A stretch of DNA of 64,000 nt from Scopulibacillus_A cellulosilyticus (GCF_042665295.1 NZ_JBHTCO010000001.1:1-64000); one strand, 5' to 3'. Shown: positions 50,128 through 59,174, counted from the first letter of the stretch. Program-made: numbers and translations. The notes: generated by a model from the letters alone, not told the origin.

Positions 50128-51105
50128 ATGAGAGTCATAGAGAGAATCAGCACATTTGCTGGTAAAACATTTACAATATGGGTACTTTTATTTGCTGTTA
50201 TGGCCTATTTATTCCCGGGTCATTTTAAAGTATTTGGAGGTTATGTTGTTCCGTTACTAGGTATCGTTATGTTTGGTATGGGATTGACATTATCAGCAGC
50301 AGATTTTAAAGAGGTATTCCGCAGGCCGAAGGAAGTTGCTCTTGGCGTCATTGGCCATTTTATCATTATGCCGGTGATCGCTTTTTTATTAGCAATTGGT
50401 TTACACTTACCGAAAGAGGTGGCGGTTGGCGTTATATTGGTCGGCTGTTGTCCGAGCGGGACATCATCAAACGTCATGGTGTTTTTAGCCAGGGGAAACG
50501 TACCGCTAGCTGTTTCAATTGCTTCTGTTTCTACTATCCTTGCACCAATAGTGACGCCATTACTTATCTTGCTGTTTGCGAGTAAATGGGTAAATGTTAG
50601 CGTAGGGTCTTTATTTATTTCTATTATTCAAGTTATTATTATTCCGTTAGTACTTGGTTTTATTATTAAAAAGTTCTTTGGCAAGCAGGCGGAAGCTGGT
50701 GCAAAAGCATTGCCTTTAGTTTCATGTATTGCGATTGTTCTTATTGTAGCCGGTGTTGTCGCAGGCAGCCAGGCTCAATTGTCGACAACAGGCCCGCTTA
50801 TTTTTGCAGTCGTTGTACTTCATAATGTTCTTGGTTTTCTTATCGGATTTTTCTTTGCCCGGTTGTGCGGGATGGATCTGGCAAAACAAAAAGCCGTTTC
50901 AATGGAAATAGGGATGCAAAACTCAGGCTTAGGCGTTACGATTGCAAGCACGCATTTTTCACCGCTGGCCGCTGTACCGAGTGCGATTTTTAGCGTTTGG
51001 CATAATATTTCGGGATCTATTCTTGCGATTATTTACAGCCGCTTAAAGGATCGGAAAAGTAAAAATAGTGAAAGTGAAAAAATTGACATTAAGACAAGTG
51101 TATAA
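50128..51105 (+). CDS. Bile acid:sodium symporter family protein (YocS-like)
   Basis: 325 residues, ten membrane segments. BASS blocks: MFGMGLTLSAADFKEVFRRPKEVALG, VGCCPSGTSSNVMVFLARGNVPLAVS (Na+ crossover) and SMEIGMQNSGLGVTIASTHF. It is of the bacterial YocS/PanS type, more canonical than the homologue at 7414. AGGGGG lies 11 bases before the ATG. Substrate may be a keto acid, pantoate or similar. Single gene with its own terminator. Confidence 0.88.
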   Translation: MRVIERISTFAGKTFTIWVLLFAVMAYLFPGHFKVFGGYVVPLLGIVMFGMGLTLSAADFKEVFRRPKEVALGVIGHFIIMPVIAFLLAIGLHLPKEVAVGVILVGCCPSGTSSNVMVFLARGNVPLAVSIASVSTILAPIVTPLLILLFASKWVNVSVGSLFISIIQVIIIPLVLGFIIKKFFGKQAEAGAKALPLVSCIAIVLIVAGVVAGSQAQLSTTGPLIFAVVVLHNVLGFLIGFFFARLCGMDLAKQKAVSMEIGMQNSGLGVTIASTHFSPLAAVPSAIFSVWHNISGSILAIIYSRLKDRKSKNSESEKIDIKTSV

Positions 51106-51125
51106 TTTAAAATTATTGATTTTGT

Positions 51126-51165
51126 TAAAAACACTCCCTTTCTTAAATTGCAGGGAGTGTTTTTA
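51126..51165 (+). terminator. Terminator of the second BASS gene
   Basis: AAAACACTCCCT / AGGGAGTGTTTTT, 12-bp stem. Confidence 0.9.
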
Positions 51166-51385
51166 GTTTGACTTGCGGCAATTGGCTCCATAACAAATTT
51201 GCGGGTTTGGGTTAGAATGTCCATTAGTATTTCTTATTAATGTTGATTAAATTAATATTATTTTCTTATGTTAAAAAGCAATGTAAACTTATAAATGGAA
51301 TGAAAATAAAAATGCATTTTAATAAAAATAGTTCTTTTTTTATCCATCGATTACCCGGTAAGAAGACAAAGTCTAAACTAATTTT

Positions 51386-52378
51386 TTACTTTGATTTCTT
51401 CACTCTGTTCAAAGTAAGGATCAGAAGTACAATCGCTCCAATCGCAAAAATAATATTTCCAATAAGGTCAACGGTGCCTTTTGCGCCAATGACAGGAACC
51501 TCAGGGAAACCATGCCAGGCGTATGTCAAAAGGGCGCCGCCTGCAAGCGCAACTTGGTGACTCAAGCCCCAGCCTTCAGATCTCGACCATCGCGTGCAAA
51601 GTATAATCATTATGATATACAGGACGATCCAAAATCCAACTGTTACCCAGCCATGGTCTCTGAACACCATAAACAGGCTTGAGGCAACAAATGATGATAA
51701 TCCGACTAACCATTGGTTCGGTGCAGTTCCTTTTACGTTACGGCGTGAGCGCTTCTTAATACAAAAGGCAATGACAACTAACACTATGATTGCAATCATC
51801 GTACCGATTAGCTGTGGTGCATCTGCAAGAAAGCGGCTTTGAGCGTATGAGCCATAGAAATTTCCGATCGCTCCAAGAATGAACAGGACAATCGTGACTC
51901 CTAATCCGATTTTCCCTAACCAAGGGGCAGTTCTTCGTCTGGGAACTAATGATTCGGTAAGAACAATTGGAATGCTCGTGCTCCAGACGGTATGCAGTGT
52001 AAGGACGAACAGCGTCCACCATGCGCCTATGCCAAGTACTGGGATATGAGCAATACTCAGCAGATTCTCATTCGCATAAGAGGGATTGAAAAGCGATTGG
52101 GTAATCAAGCCTTCCTCGAGAACACCGTAAGCCAAACCAAGAAGTATCATTGTCACCCATCTGCGGTTGGTACGCCGGGTAATCTCCCGAATAAGGATGG
52201 CCCCGCCGCCATACATTGGTGCAAGAAAAAGCAGGCTAAAAATTGCACTTATCGATATATTCCCTAGCAGAAATTCTGCAACCAGGGGTGAAAGAAAAAA
52301 CAATCCGACCGCGGGTGCAATTCGCCGATACATTGGCATTGATTTCCCGGAAATTGCTTTGACAGTATCATCTTTCAT
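51386..52378 (-). CDS. Polytopic membrane protein, unknown
   Basis: 330 residues with nine or ten predicted membrane segments. I do not recognise the family. One stretch, LGLAYGVLEEGLITQSLFNPSY (about 82-103), has a glutamate pair in a membrane helix reminiscent of CPBP or PrsW intramembrane proteases, and HTVWSTSIPIVLTESL and RDHGW carry histidines that could complete a metal site; this is only a resemblance. GGGGGAAC precedes the ATG on the minus strand. Base composition is richer in G+C than its neighbours, a hint of transfer. Confidence 0.6.
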   Translation of the reverse strand: MKDDTVKAISGKSMPMYRRIAPAVGLFFLSPLVAEFLLGNISISAIFSLLFLAPMYGGGAILIREITRRTNRRWVTMILLGLAYGVLEEGLITQSLFNPSYANENLLSIAHIPVLGIGAWWTLFVLTLHTVWSTSIPIVLTESLVPRRRTAPWLGKIGLGVTIVLFILGAIGNFYGSYAQSRFLADAPQLIGTMIAIIVLVVIAFCIKKRSRRNVKGTAPNQWLVGLSSFVASSLFMVFRDHGWVTVGFWIVLYIIMIILCTRWSRSEGWGLSHQVALAGGALLTYAWHGFPEVPVIGAKGTVDLIGNIIFAIGAIVLLILTLNRVKKSK

Positions 52379-52577
52379 TTTTAGTTCCCCCTTGGCTCCA
52401 ATATAAATTTTTTAATTTTGATAAAAATTTAAATACGGAACCATTAATATTGTTGTTAATTCATAAGGGATATTTATGCTATTAAATAGCCCAATTAGAA
52501 TGTCTTTATCGGGGAAATTAGGGTGAAAAACTTAAAATAGTAAAAGGGTAACGATTATTAAGAAAGGAAGGGTAAAA

Positions 52578-52952
52578 ATGACCTTTATGTTTAAAGCTAT
52601 TGATCATATTCAATTGGCCGCTCCAAAAGGAAGTGAAGACATTGCAAGAAAATTTTTTAAAGATATATTAGGGTTTATTGAAATTGAAAAGCCTGAAGCA
52701 CTTAAGAAAAATGGCGGTGTGTGGTTTGCTTTTGGAAATTATCAATGTCATATTGGCATAGAAGAACCATTTTCACCAGCTAAAAAGGCACATCCTGCTT
52801 TTGAAGTGGAAAATTTGGAGGAATTAAAAAAGCATTTAATTACAAAAGGCGTAGATGTTATTGAAGATAATAAACTTCCTGGTGCTAAGAGGTTCTATAT
52901 CTCGGACCCGTTTGGAAATCGGCTGGAATTGTTAGAGTGGATAAATAAATAA
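52578..52952 (+). CDS. VOC family protein (glyoxalase-like)
   Basis: 124 residues: FKAIDHIQLAAPKGSEDIARKFFKDILGF, HIGIEEPFSPAKKAHPAFEVENLEEL, and RFYISDPFGNRLELLEW. Likely metal ligands are H10, H59/H70 region and the last glutamate. This pattern is common among Bacillus glyoxalase-like proteins of unknown substrate. GAAAGGAAGGG precedes the ATG. Confidence 0.85.
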   Translation: MTFMFKAIDHIQLAAPKGSEDIARKFFKDILGFIEIEKPEALKKNGGVWFAFGNYQCHIGIEEPFSPAKKAHPAFEVENLEELKKHLITKGVDVIEDNKLPGAKRFYISDPFGNRLELLEWINK

Positions 52953-53242
52953 AAGTTGATCCGGGAGAAGGGTAAAACCCATGAGACCCAGATGGCCTCT
53001 TATGAGCACTTGAGGGTTTAGACATTGAGACGTTAAATTAAATGAGTAAGCTGCAAAAGTCAAATCTTTGTTTTCGTCTGACACATCATCCAGATAAACT
53101 TACAATAGTGTTAAAAGTTTGAGATTAACAAGTTTTATACTATGATAAATTTAATTTCATTATTTAAGTCGAGCAATGGTATGGGACAATGCCCCTTACT
53201 CTTATGCAATTTAAAGAGCACTTTACTAAAGGAGTTGTTGTA

Positions 53243-54433
53243 ATGGCACGTGTTTTATTTATTAATGGCGGATCGGAAGGACATATCAATCCAACTATTG
53301 GCGTTGTACAGGAGCTTATTTCGCGGGGAGAAGAGGTTGTGTACTTTACATTCGAAGATTTTCGGGAGCGTATTGAGAAGACAGGAGCAACTGTAAGAAC
53401 TTTTGATATTCAAAAATTTTTAAAAGCCTTTATCTCAGGCGGAAGAAATTATTTACTTGAAAGAATCAACGGTCTTTTACATACAGCAGATATCGTAATA
53501 CCAAGTGTTCTGGAGCAAATCGAAGGAGAACATTTTGATTATATCATCCACGACTCCATGTTTGGCTGCGGATATTTACTTGCACAAATACTTAAACTTC
53601 CAGCAATTAATTCTTGTACGTCTTTTGCGCAGACAAAAGCAACATTTGATAAAATGTCAGAACAGCTCTCTAACGAAATTCCTAAACATATTTACGATGA
53701 ATTTCAAAGCCTGACGGTAATGGTAAAGGAAAAATATGATGTAGAGATCCATTCTCCTTACGAGGTTTTTTGTAATCCTGCACCGCTTACAATTGTATAT
53801 ACAGCCAGAGAGTTTCAACCTTTTAATGAGGCATTTGACCAAACCTACAAATTTGTAGGTCCATCCATCTCTTCAAGATTAACGGAAGAAAGCTTTGATC
53901 TTACTGCAATAAAGGGGAAAAAACCAATTTACATTTCACTGGGCACTGTCTTTAACCAAGCAATTGATTTCTATAAGCTTTGTTTTAAGGCGTTTGGGGA
54001 TACTGATCATACCGTTGTCATGTCTATTGGGAAAAAAGCTCAAATATCAGATTTGGGGAATATCCCCAAAAACTTCATTGTGAAAAATTATGTTCCACAA
54101 ACTGAAGTGCTGAAATACACTAAATTATTTATCACACATGGTGGAATGAACAGTACCAATGAAGGTCTCTATTACGGGGTTCCTCTAATCGTCATCCCGC
54201 AAAGCGCGGATCAGCCGATAATTGCTGAGCAAGTTGCCAATATCGGAGCCGGTATTAAATTACAAATGCAAAGCTTAACTTCAAATCAATTACGTGAAGC
54301 CACAGATCATGTGTTAAACCGCCTATCTTTCCATAAAGCTGTTGCAAATATTAGAGAATCCTTTCAAAAATCGGGCGGGTATCACCAAGCTGTTAATGAG
54401 ATTTTCGAATTTAAAAGACAATATGATATATAA
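53243..54433 (+). CDS. Macrolide-type UDP-glycosyltransferase (MGT family, GT1)
   Basis: 396 residues from the ATG at 53243 (AAAGGAG upstream; ATG 53189 is an unsupported extension). Two Rossmann domains of the GT-B fold: acceptor domain beginning FINGGSEGHINPTIGVVQEL with the catalytic His20, and donor domain with GKKPIYISLGTVFN, VPQTEVLKYTKLFITHGGMNSTNEGLYYGVPLIVIPQSADQ, the UDP-sugar signature. Like YjiC/YojK of B. subtilis it probably glucosylates small aromatic or macrolide compounds. An IS605-like remnant lies between its stop and its terminator. Confidence 0.92.
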   Translation: MARVLFINGGSEGHINPTIGVVQELISRGEEVVYFTFEDFRERIEKTGATVRTFDIQKFLKAFISGGRNYLLERINGLLHTADIVIPSVLEQIEGEHFDYIIHDSMFGCGYLLAQILKLPAINSCTSFAQTKATFDKMSEQLSNEIPKHIYDEFQSLTVMVKEKYDVEIHSPYEVFCNPAPLTIVYTAREFQPFNEAFDQTYKFVGPSISSRLTEESFDLTAIKGKKPIYISLGTVFNQAIDFYKLCFKAFGDTDHTVVMSIGKKAQISDLGNIPKNFIVKNYVPQTEVLKYTKLFITHGGMNSTNEGLYYGVPLIVIPQSADQPIIAEQVANIGAGIKLQMQSLTSNQLREATDHVLNRLSFHKAVANIRESFQKSGGYHQAVNEIFEFKRQYDI

Positions 54434-54446
54434 ATATAAAATTTAT

Positions 54447-54679
54447 CCCGGTGCAACCGTCCGTAAGACTCCCGCCTCAAAACTAAAGTTTAAGCCCTGA
54501 AGTTTAGGCGGGAGATAACGGAGTGCTCCTGCGCGACGAATCTTCGAAGAAGTTGAACAAAGCTCGTCGCAAATTGCACAGAGGCAATTCATGTAGTTGC
54601 TTCGCTAACACCCCGATTTGTTCAACTAACCATCAGTGGGGGATGAACAAAACCCCCACTGATGGAAGTTTCACTTTAT
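54447..54679 (+). mobile_element. tnpB-less IS200/IS605-like element with guide-RNA-like fold, copy 1
   Basis: Left flank TTTAT then CCCGGTGCAACC. Stems: CTCCCGCCT / AGGCGGGAG (54469-54514); GCGACGA / TCGTCGC (54533-54539 with 54564-54570); GTTGAACAAA / TTTGTTCAAC (54552-54561 with 54617-54626), interleaved with the previous stem as a pseudoknot; and CATCAGTGGGGG / CCCCCACTGATG (54631-54664), then AAGTTTCAC, TTTAT. These are typical end structures of TnpB-only elements, but no protein frame remains. A decayed copy is at 20660-20800. The right border is uncertain between 54674 and 54679. Confidence 0.75.
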
Positions 54680-54680
54680 C

Positions 54681-54730
54681 AGCTGCCTTTATTGTTGACC
54701 TTTTTAAAATAGTTACGGCAGCTTCTTTTT
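54681..54730 (+). terminator. Terminator of the glycosyltransferase gene, displaced by the element
   Basis: AGCTGCC pairs with GGCAGCT, then TCTTTTT. It is nearly 250 bases beyond the glycosyltransferase stop because the IS605-like element lies between. Confidence 0.72.
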
Positions 54731-54747
54731 AAGGTATTATACCGCTG

Positions 54748-54791
54748 AAAAGCACCCTAAATGTTAGAGGTGTGTCTAACAAATGGGGTGC
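54748..54791 (-). terminator. Terminator of the 58-codon gene
   Basis: On the minus strand GCACCC...GTTAGA / TCTAAC...GGGTGC, then TTTT; two nested stems ending four bases after the gene's stop codon. Confidence 0.78.
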
Positions 54792-54794
54792 ATT

Positions 54795-54971
54795 TCAATA
54801 CTTAACCCTTTTTCTCCGTTCCTTATCTACTTCTATTTCTAGAATAATTTTTTTGGTATCTCTCATTGAAATACCAGAAGCTATTCCAAGACGATTAAGT
54901 TTTAAAAATTTCTTTAAATTATTTAACTCCTCTAAAGTCATCCTTGGCAAATCTTTCTTCTTAATGGCCAT
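54795..54971 (-). CDS. Small basic protein, 58 residues, unknown
   Basis: ATG at 54971 with AGGAG ten bases upstream, stop at 54795, and a good terminator directly after, so it is probably a real gene. The product is highly charged and helical: KKKDLPRMTLEELNNLKKFL, then GIASGISMRDTKKII and a basic end. I do not recognise it; it could be a small DNA-binding or regulatory protein. No membrane segment. Confidence 0.5.
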   Translation of the reverse strand: MAIKKKDLPRMTLEELNNLKKFLKLNRLGIASGISMRDTKKIILEIEVDKERRKRVKY

Positions 54972-55058
54972 TTTCTCAGTTCTCCTGCTTTAAACATTCT
55001 TCTCGATTAAGATTATTCCACAAATGTATCTGGTTTAATCATAAAAACGGGAATATAA

Positions 55059-55250
55059 ACACCTGCAAATGATAATCTTTTAGTTTTTTATATTCTTGAT
55101 AAAAATGTGTTAGATAAGGTCGCTGAGAGATTAAATCGTTTAGGATATGAAGAGGTTGAACCAGAAAATCCGTATTGGGAAGAGAAGGGGATAAATATAG
55201 AAGACCCTGACGGCTGGCGGGTCGTATTAATGAACACTGAGGGTATTTGA
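55059..55250 (+). pseudogene. C-terminal remnant of a VOC family gene
   Basis: The frame reads TPANDNLLVFYILDKNVLD, RLGYEEVEPENPYWEEKG and INIEDPDGWRVVLMNTEGI before TGA at 55248. This is the second half of a glyoxalase-like protein. An in-frame TAA at 55056 and a lost start show it is broken; the preceding bases seem to continue in another frame. Confidence 0.75.
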
Positions 55251-55265
55251 TTTTTGATAATCGTT

Positions 55266-55316
55266 AAAGAAATGATAACAGCACCGTTTGAAACAAACGA
55301 TATTGTTATCATTTCT
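55266..55316. terminator. Long hairpin between convergent broken genes
   Basis: AAGAAATGATAACA / TGTTATCATTTCTT (14 bp) with an inner CGTTTG / CAAACG stem. It lies 22 bases from the end of the YogA-like gene. Confidence 0.72.
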
Positions 55317-55337
55317 TACCTAACATAATGGTTATCA

Positions 55338-56327
55338 TTAACTGATTAGTAAGGCTATTTTCCCAAATTGTTCGGCATGTTCCATTCTATTAAAAGCTTG
55401 AATAGCTTCGGATAAAGGATAACTTTTATCGATTATCGGTCTAAGTGAATGACGTTCCATAAAGTCAATCATTTTGTCAAATTCTTCACCGCTTCCCATT
55501 GAGGTGCCGATAATGCTTATTTGCGGATAAAAAAGAGCACGTAAAGGGATTTCGATTTTATCTCCTGAACTCGCTCCAAAGTTTACAATTCGCCCATTTG
55601 GGTTTAAAACTTCAAAGTATTTTAGAAAAGTCGCCGGCCCAATGCTGTCGAGTACAAAATCAATTTTATTACTTTTAATACTTTTAGCCCAATCACTGTG
55701 GCTGTCAAACGCATGGTCAGCACCGTATTCTAATGCTTTATTTCTTTTTTCCTCACTCCGGGAGGTAACACTAACGACTGCTCCGGCAGCTTTAGCCATT
55801 ATCATTGCATAGGTAGCCACACCGCTGCCAATACCCGGGATTAAAATATGTTCACCTTTCTTCAATTGACCTTTGGTAAAAAGTGCCCGATAAGCAGTAA
55901 GCGCAGATAAAGGCAAAACGCCTGCCTCTTCCCATGTAAGGTATGAGGGCTTTTTAACTGCATTTTTAGCGGGGATGATCACATACTCTGCAAAAGCGCC
56001 GTCTGTTGGACCGCCTAAAATTTTAGGATTCTCCGGAACAGAATCTGTTAAATCCCAATCGATGCTAGGATTAATGATAATTTCCGTACCAACAGTTAGG
56101 TCTGATACGCCTTCTCCAACTTTCTCTATAACACCGGCACCGTCAGAACCAGGAATAAAGGCGGGGTCGTCTTTCTTTCTATTATTGATGACAAATAAGT
56201 CACGGTGATTAAGTCCAGCAGTTTTTAACTTCACTTTAACCTCACCATAACCGGGGTTTCTGTCTATGACCTCATCATATTTGAGTCCTTTTATACCAGA
56301 CTAATCATTATGTATGATCGCTTTCAT
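55338..56327 (-). pseudogene. YogA-like zinc-binding/quinone-type alcohol dehydrogenase with in-frame amber codon
   Basis: A 330-codon frame starting at ATG 56327 (TTGGAGG upstream) reads MKAIIHND, then TAG at 56301-56303, then SGIKGLKYDEVIDRNPGYG and on without further stops to 55338. The rest is an intact medium-chain dehydrogenase: AGLNHRDLFV, GSDGAGVIEKVGEGV, GIGSGVATYAMIMAKAAG Rossmann, LDSIGPATFLKYF. B. subtilis YogA is the closest I recall. A GTG at 56234 after the stop could give a shortened protein lacking 31 residues, but has no good binding site. Probably inactive or expressed by readthrough. Confidence 0.8.
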
Positions 56328-56454
56328 AAAAATCCTCCAAATTTATTTTAGATTGATTTACTTTCCACTTTACATAGTAATATTTAAAATGTCTACTAAA
56401 TTAAACCATTATTATGATAGAATAGTGGGAAAATAATAATGGAGTGATAGAAAC

Positions 56455-56590
56455 GTGAAAAATGGTTGGGATGTGGGGATACTCCTTTTTGATGAAGTAG
56501 AAGTGCTGGACTTTGCGGGTCCTTTTAATTTTAGGAACAGACATAGCAGAAGAAACAGCAAAACGAATGGAATATGACATTGAATTTTGA
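56455..56590 (+). pseudogene. Internally deleted DJ-1/PfpI family gene
   Basis: GTG at 56455 (GGAGTG upstream) begins NGWDVGILLFDEVEVLDFAGPF, the classic first strand of DJ-1/GlxA-type proteins. The sequence then jumps: in the next frame ILGTDIAEETAKRMEYDIEF to TGA at 56588 is the family's C-terminus. The middle (about 150 residues) is missing. Confidence 0.82.
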
Positions 56591-56602
56591 GGAGGCATTC
56601 AT

Positions 56603-57163
56603 ATGCAAAAGTTACCTGAAAATACTGCTTTAATAATTATTGATGTACAAAAAGGCTTTAATGATCCTTCGTGGGGAAAGCGAAATAATCCTGATGCAGA
56701 GGTTAAAATTGAAAGGATTCTAAACAATTTTAGAGAAAAGAATCGGCCTGTTATTCACATTCAGCATTTATCGCAAAAGGCTGATTCACCTTTAAGATCG
56801 GGTTCTCCCGGAAGTGAATTTAAAGATAATGTGAAGCCGTTAATGGGTGAGCCTATTTTTCAAAAACGGGTAAATAGTGCCTTTATTGGTACGAATTTGG
56901 AACAATACTTAAAAGAAAACGAATATCATACGGTCGTAATTGTTGGATTAACAACAGACCACTGTGTCTCAACGACCACTAGAATGGCAAGTAATCTTGG
57001 CTTTAACGTTTACTTAATTTCAGACGCAACGGCAACATTTGATAAGGTCGGCTTTGACGGGACCCATTATGCAGCTGAAGAGCTGCATAAAGTTAATTTA
57101 GCAAGTCTCCATAACGAGTTTGCAACGGTGATGGATACCGAAACTTTACTTAAACACTTATAA
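56603..57163 (+). CDS. Isochorismatase-family cysteine hydrolase
   Basis: 186 residues with the full triad: D in IIDVQKGFND (D14), K in FQKRVNSAF (about 96) and C in GLTTDHCVSTTTRMA (about 128). Such enzymes hydrolyse amides (nicotinamidase-like) or isochorismate. GAGGAG precedes the ATG. It lies 13 bases after the DJ-1 remnant; DJ-1/AraC and isochorismatase genes are often paired, so it may have lost its partner. Confidence 0.88.
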   Translation: MQKLPENTALIIIDVQKGFNDPSWGKRNNPDAEVKIERILNNFREKNRPVIHIQHLSQKADSPLRSGSPGSEFKDNVKPLMGEPIFQKRVNSAFIGTNLEQYLKENEYHTVVIVGLTTDHCVSTTTRMASNLGFNVYLISDATATFDKVGFDGTHYAAEELHKVNLASLHNEFATVMDTETLLKHL

Positions 57164-57210
57164 TTTATCAACCATCTAAGTTTTACTAGAATGTAAAAAG
57201 AGGGATGACA

Positions 57211-58623
57211 ATGGATAAGCAGCTATATTCAGATTTCGAAAATACAGAACGGATTTTAAAAAAGACGTTACAAGAAGCAAATCAATTTTTGGATCAATTA
57301 AATGAACGTCCTGCGGGGGATTATCCAAAAAAACCGGTAAAGTCTCAAATTCCTGATGAAGGAATTGGGGCTGAGAAAGCCTTAGATATTTTTAAGGATA
57401 AATATAGTGATGGAATTACGGGTAGTCCCGGCCCTCGCTACTTCGGCTTTGTTACTGGCGGAGCAACGCCTGCAAGTATCGCCGGGGATTGGCTTGTCAG
57501 TGTTTTTGATCAAAATGTTACCGGCTCAGTAGATTCGAGTGCGCCTTATCTTGAACAGGAAACGTTCGATTTCTTTCGGGATTTATTTAAGCTTTCTGAA
57601 ACACACTCCGGTGCATTTGTAACTGGTGCAACAATGGCGAACTTTACAGGCTTGGCGATAGCCAGGCAATGGTTGGCCCATAAACAGGGCGTTAATATTG
57701 CTCAAGAAGGTCTCTACGGACTTGCGCCTTTTAAGATTTTGAGCGCCAGCCCGCATTCCAGCATTTTTAAGGCGCTTTCTATGTTAGGCATGGGTAAAAA
57801 TAGCGTTGAGTTAATGCCAACCTTACCGGATCGTGAAGCTATTGATGTGGCTGAACTGAAAAAGCGTTTAATAGATTTTAAGGAACCATGCGTTGTTGTC
57901 GCAAATTTAGGTACCGTCAACACCGGTGATTTTGATCATCTTCTGGACATTGTTAAACTTAAACAAGAACATGATTTCTGGCTGCACGCAGACGCGGCGT
58001 TTGGAGGATTTGCTGCTTGTTCACCAAAACTAAGCCATCTTGTCGAGGGACTTGATTTTGCCGATTCCATTACAATTGATGCTCATAAGTGGTTGAACGT
58101 CCCGTATGACTCGGCGATGCAGTTTACCCGTTACAAAGACCTGCAATTGGAAGTGTTTCAAAACAGTGCGGCCTATTTAGACAGTTCCTCCTCAGAAATT
58201 GACTATGTTCATCTGACTCCTGAAAATTCCCGCCGGTTTCGAGCTTTGCCGGCTTGGATGACCTTAATGTCCTACGGTAAAAAAGGCTATCGGGAGGTTG
58301 TTGAGAGAAACTGCAAGTTTGCTGGTGAACTTGCCTTAAAAATTGAACAATCGAACAATTTTAAGCTATTAGCACCCGTACACCTGAACATCGTATGTTT
58401 TACATTACTGCGGGATAATAAAATATTGTCAGCTAAAGAAATCCGTCAATTTTTGAAAATGCTACGAGAGGATGGAAGGATTTTTCTAACGCCAACGATT
58501 TATAAAGGCATCCCGGCTGTTCGCGCAGCCTTTAGCAATTGGCGCACAAGTGCTGAAGACGTTGAAATAGCGTGGAAAGCATTAACTGAAACATTTGAAA
58601 AATTTAAAGAAACGAAGGAATAG
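57211..58623 (+). CDS. PLP-dependent decarboxylase (group II)
   Basis: 470 residues from the ATG at 57211. Fold type I PLP enzyme: SGAFVTGATMANFTGLAIARQWL near the cofactor phosphate, WLHADAAFGGFAA (D pairing with PLP nitrogen) and SITIDAHKWLNVPYD with the Schiff-base lysine (about 296). Related to aromatic-L-amino-acid, diaminobutyrate and cysteine-sulfinate decarboxylases; the amino acid substrate is not evident. AGAGGG precedes. The next gene starts directly after its stop. Confidence 0.86.
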   Translation: MDKQLYSDFENTERILKKTLQEANQFLDQLNERPAGDYPKKPVKSQIPDEGIGAEKALDIFKDKYSDGITGSPGPRYFGFVTGGATPASIAGDWLVSVFDQNVTGSVDSSAPYLEQETFDFFRDLFKLSETHSGAFVTGATMANFTGLAIARQWLAHKQGVNIAQEGLYGLAPFKILSASPHSSIFKALSMLGMGKNSVELMPTLPDREAIDVAELKKRLIDFKEPCVVVANLGTVNTGDFDHLLDIVKLKQEHDFWLHADAAFGGFAACSPKLSHLVEGLDFADSITIDAHKWLNVPYDSAMQFTRYKDLQLEVFQNSAAYLDSSSSEIDYVHLTPENSRRFRALPAWMTLMSYGKKGYREVVERNCKFAGELALKIEQSNNFKLLAPVHLNIVCFTLLRDNKILSAKEIRQFLKMLREDGRIFLTPTIYKGIPAVRAAFSNWRTSAEDVEIAWKALTETFEKFKETKE

Positions 58624-59142
58624 GTGGGAAATAAGGTGGAAATTAGACGTTTAACACCTAAAGACGCAGAAAATTATTGGAGAATAAGGTTAGAAGCATT
58701 AAAAAGAAACCCTGAAGCCTTTTCAACAAGCTATGAAGATGCAATAAAAAAGGAAAATCCAGTAAAACAATATATTAAAAGTTTTCAATCTGAAGATACG
58801 TTTACTTTAGGTGCCTTTGAAAATGAACAAATGATCGGAGTAATAACGTTATTGCTAGAAAAAACTGTTAAATTGAGGCATAAGGCAAACATTGCTGCGA
58901 TGTATGTTTCTGCGGAGAAACGGAGAGAAGGTATAGGTAAAGCGCTAATGAAAGAAGCCATTAAAAAGGCAAAAAGTTTTAAGTATATCGAGCAAATCAA
59001 TTTATCTGTCGTATCAAGCAATAAAATAGCCAAAGGCATCTACTTATCAATGGGGTTTAAGGTGTTTGGAACAGAAATGAGAGCATTGAAACATAATGGT
59101 GACTATTTTGATGAGGATCTGATGGTGCTGTTTTTAAGATAA
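58624..59142 (+). CDS. GNAT N-acetyltransferase
   Basis: 172 residues, GTG start at 58624 with GAAGGA in the end of the decarboxylase gene; a second GTG at 58636 is possible. ANIAAMYVSAEKRREGIGKALMKEAIKKA is the acetyl-CoA loop, and NLSVVSSNKIAKGIYLSMGFKVFGTE the typical end. Its coupling to the decarboxylase suggests it may acetylate the amine that enzyme makes; that is inference. Confidence 0.87.
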   Translation: MGNKVEIRRLTPKDAENYWRIRLEALKRNPEAFSTSYEDAIKKENPVKQYIKSFQSEDTFTLGAFENEQMIGVITLLLEKTVKLRHKANIAAMYVSAEKRREGIGKALMKEAIKKAKSFKYIEQINLSVVSSNKIAKGIYLSMGFKVFGTEMRALKHNGDYFDEDLMVLFLR

Positions 59143-59174
59143 TTCAACAATAGCCTAAAATAGGGGGGAGCAAA

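Noticed and set aside
54523..54732. 69-codon frame
   Set aside because: It lies over the hairpins of the IS605-like element; the sequence is explained by RNA structure.
54772..54993. 73-codon plus-strand frame
   Set aside because: It is the antisense of the 58-codon gene, which has a better start, composition and terminator.
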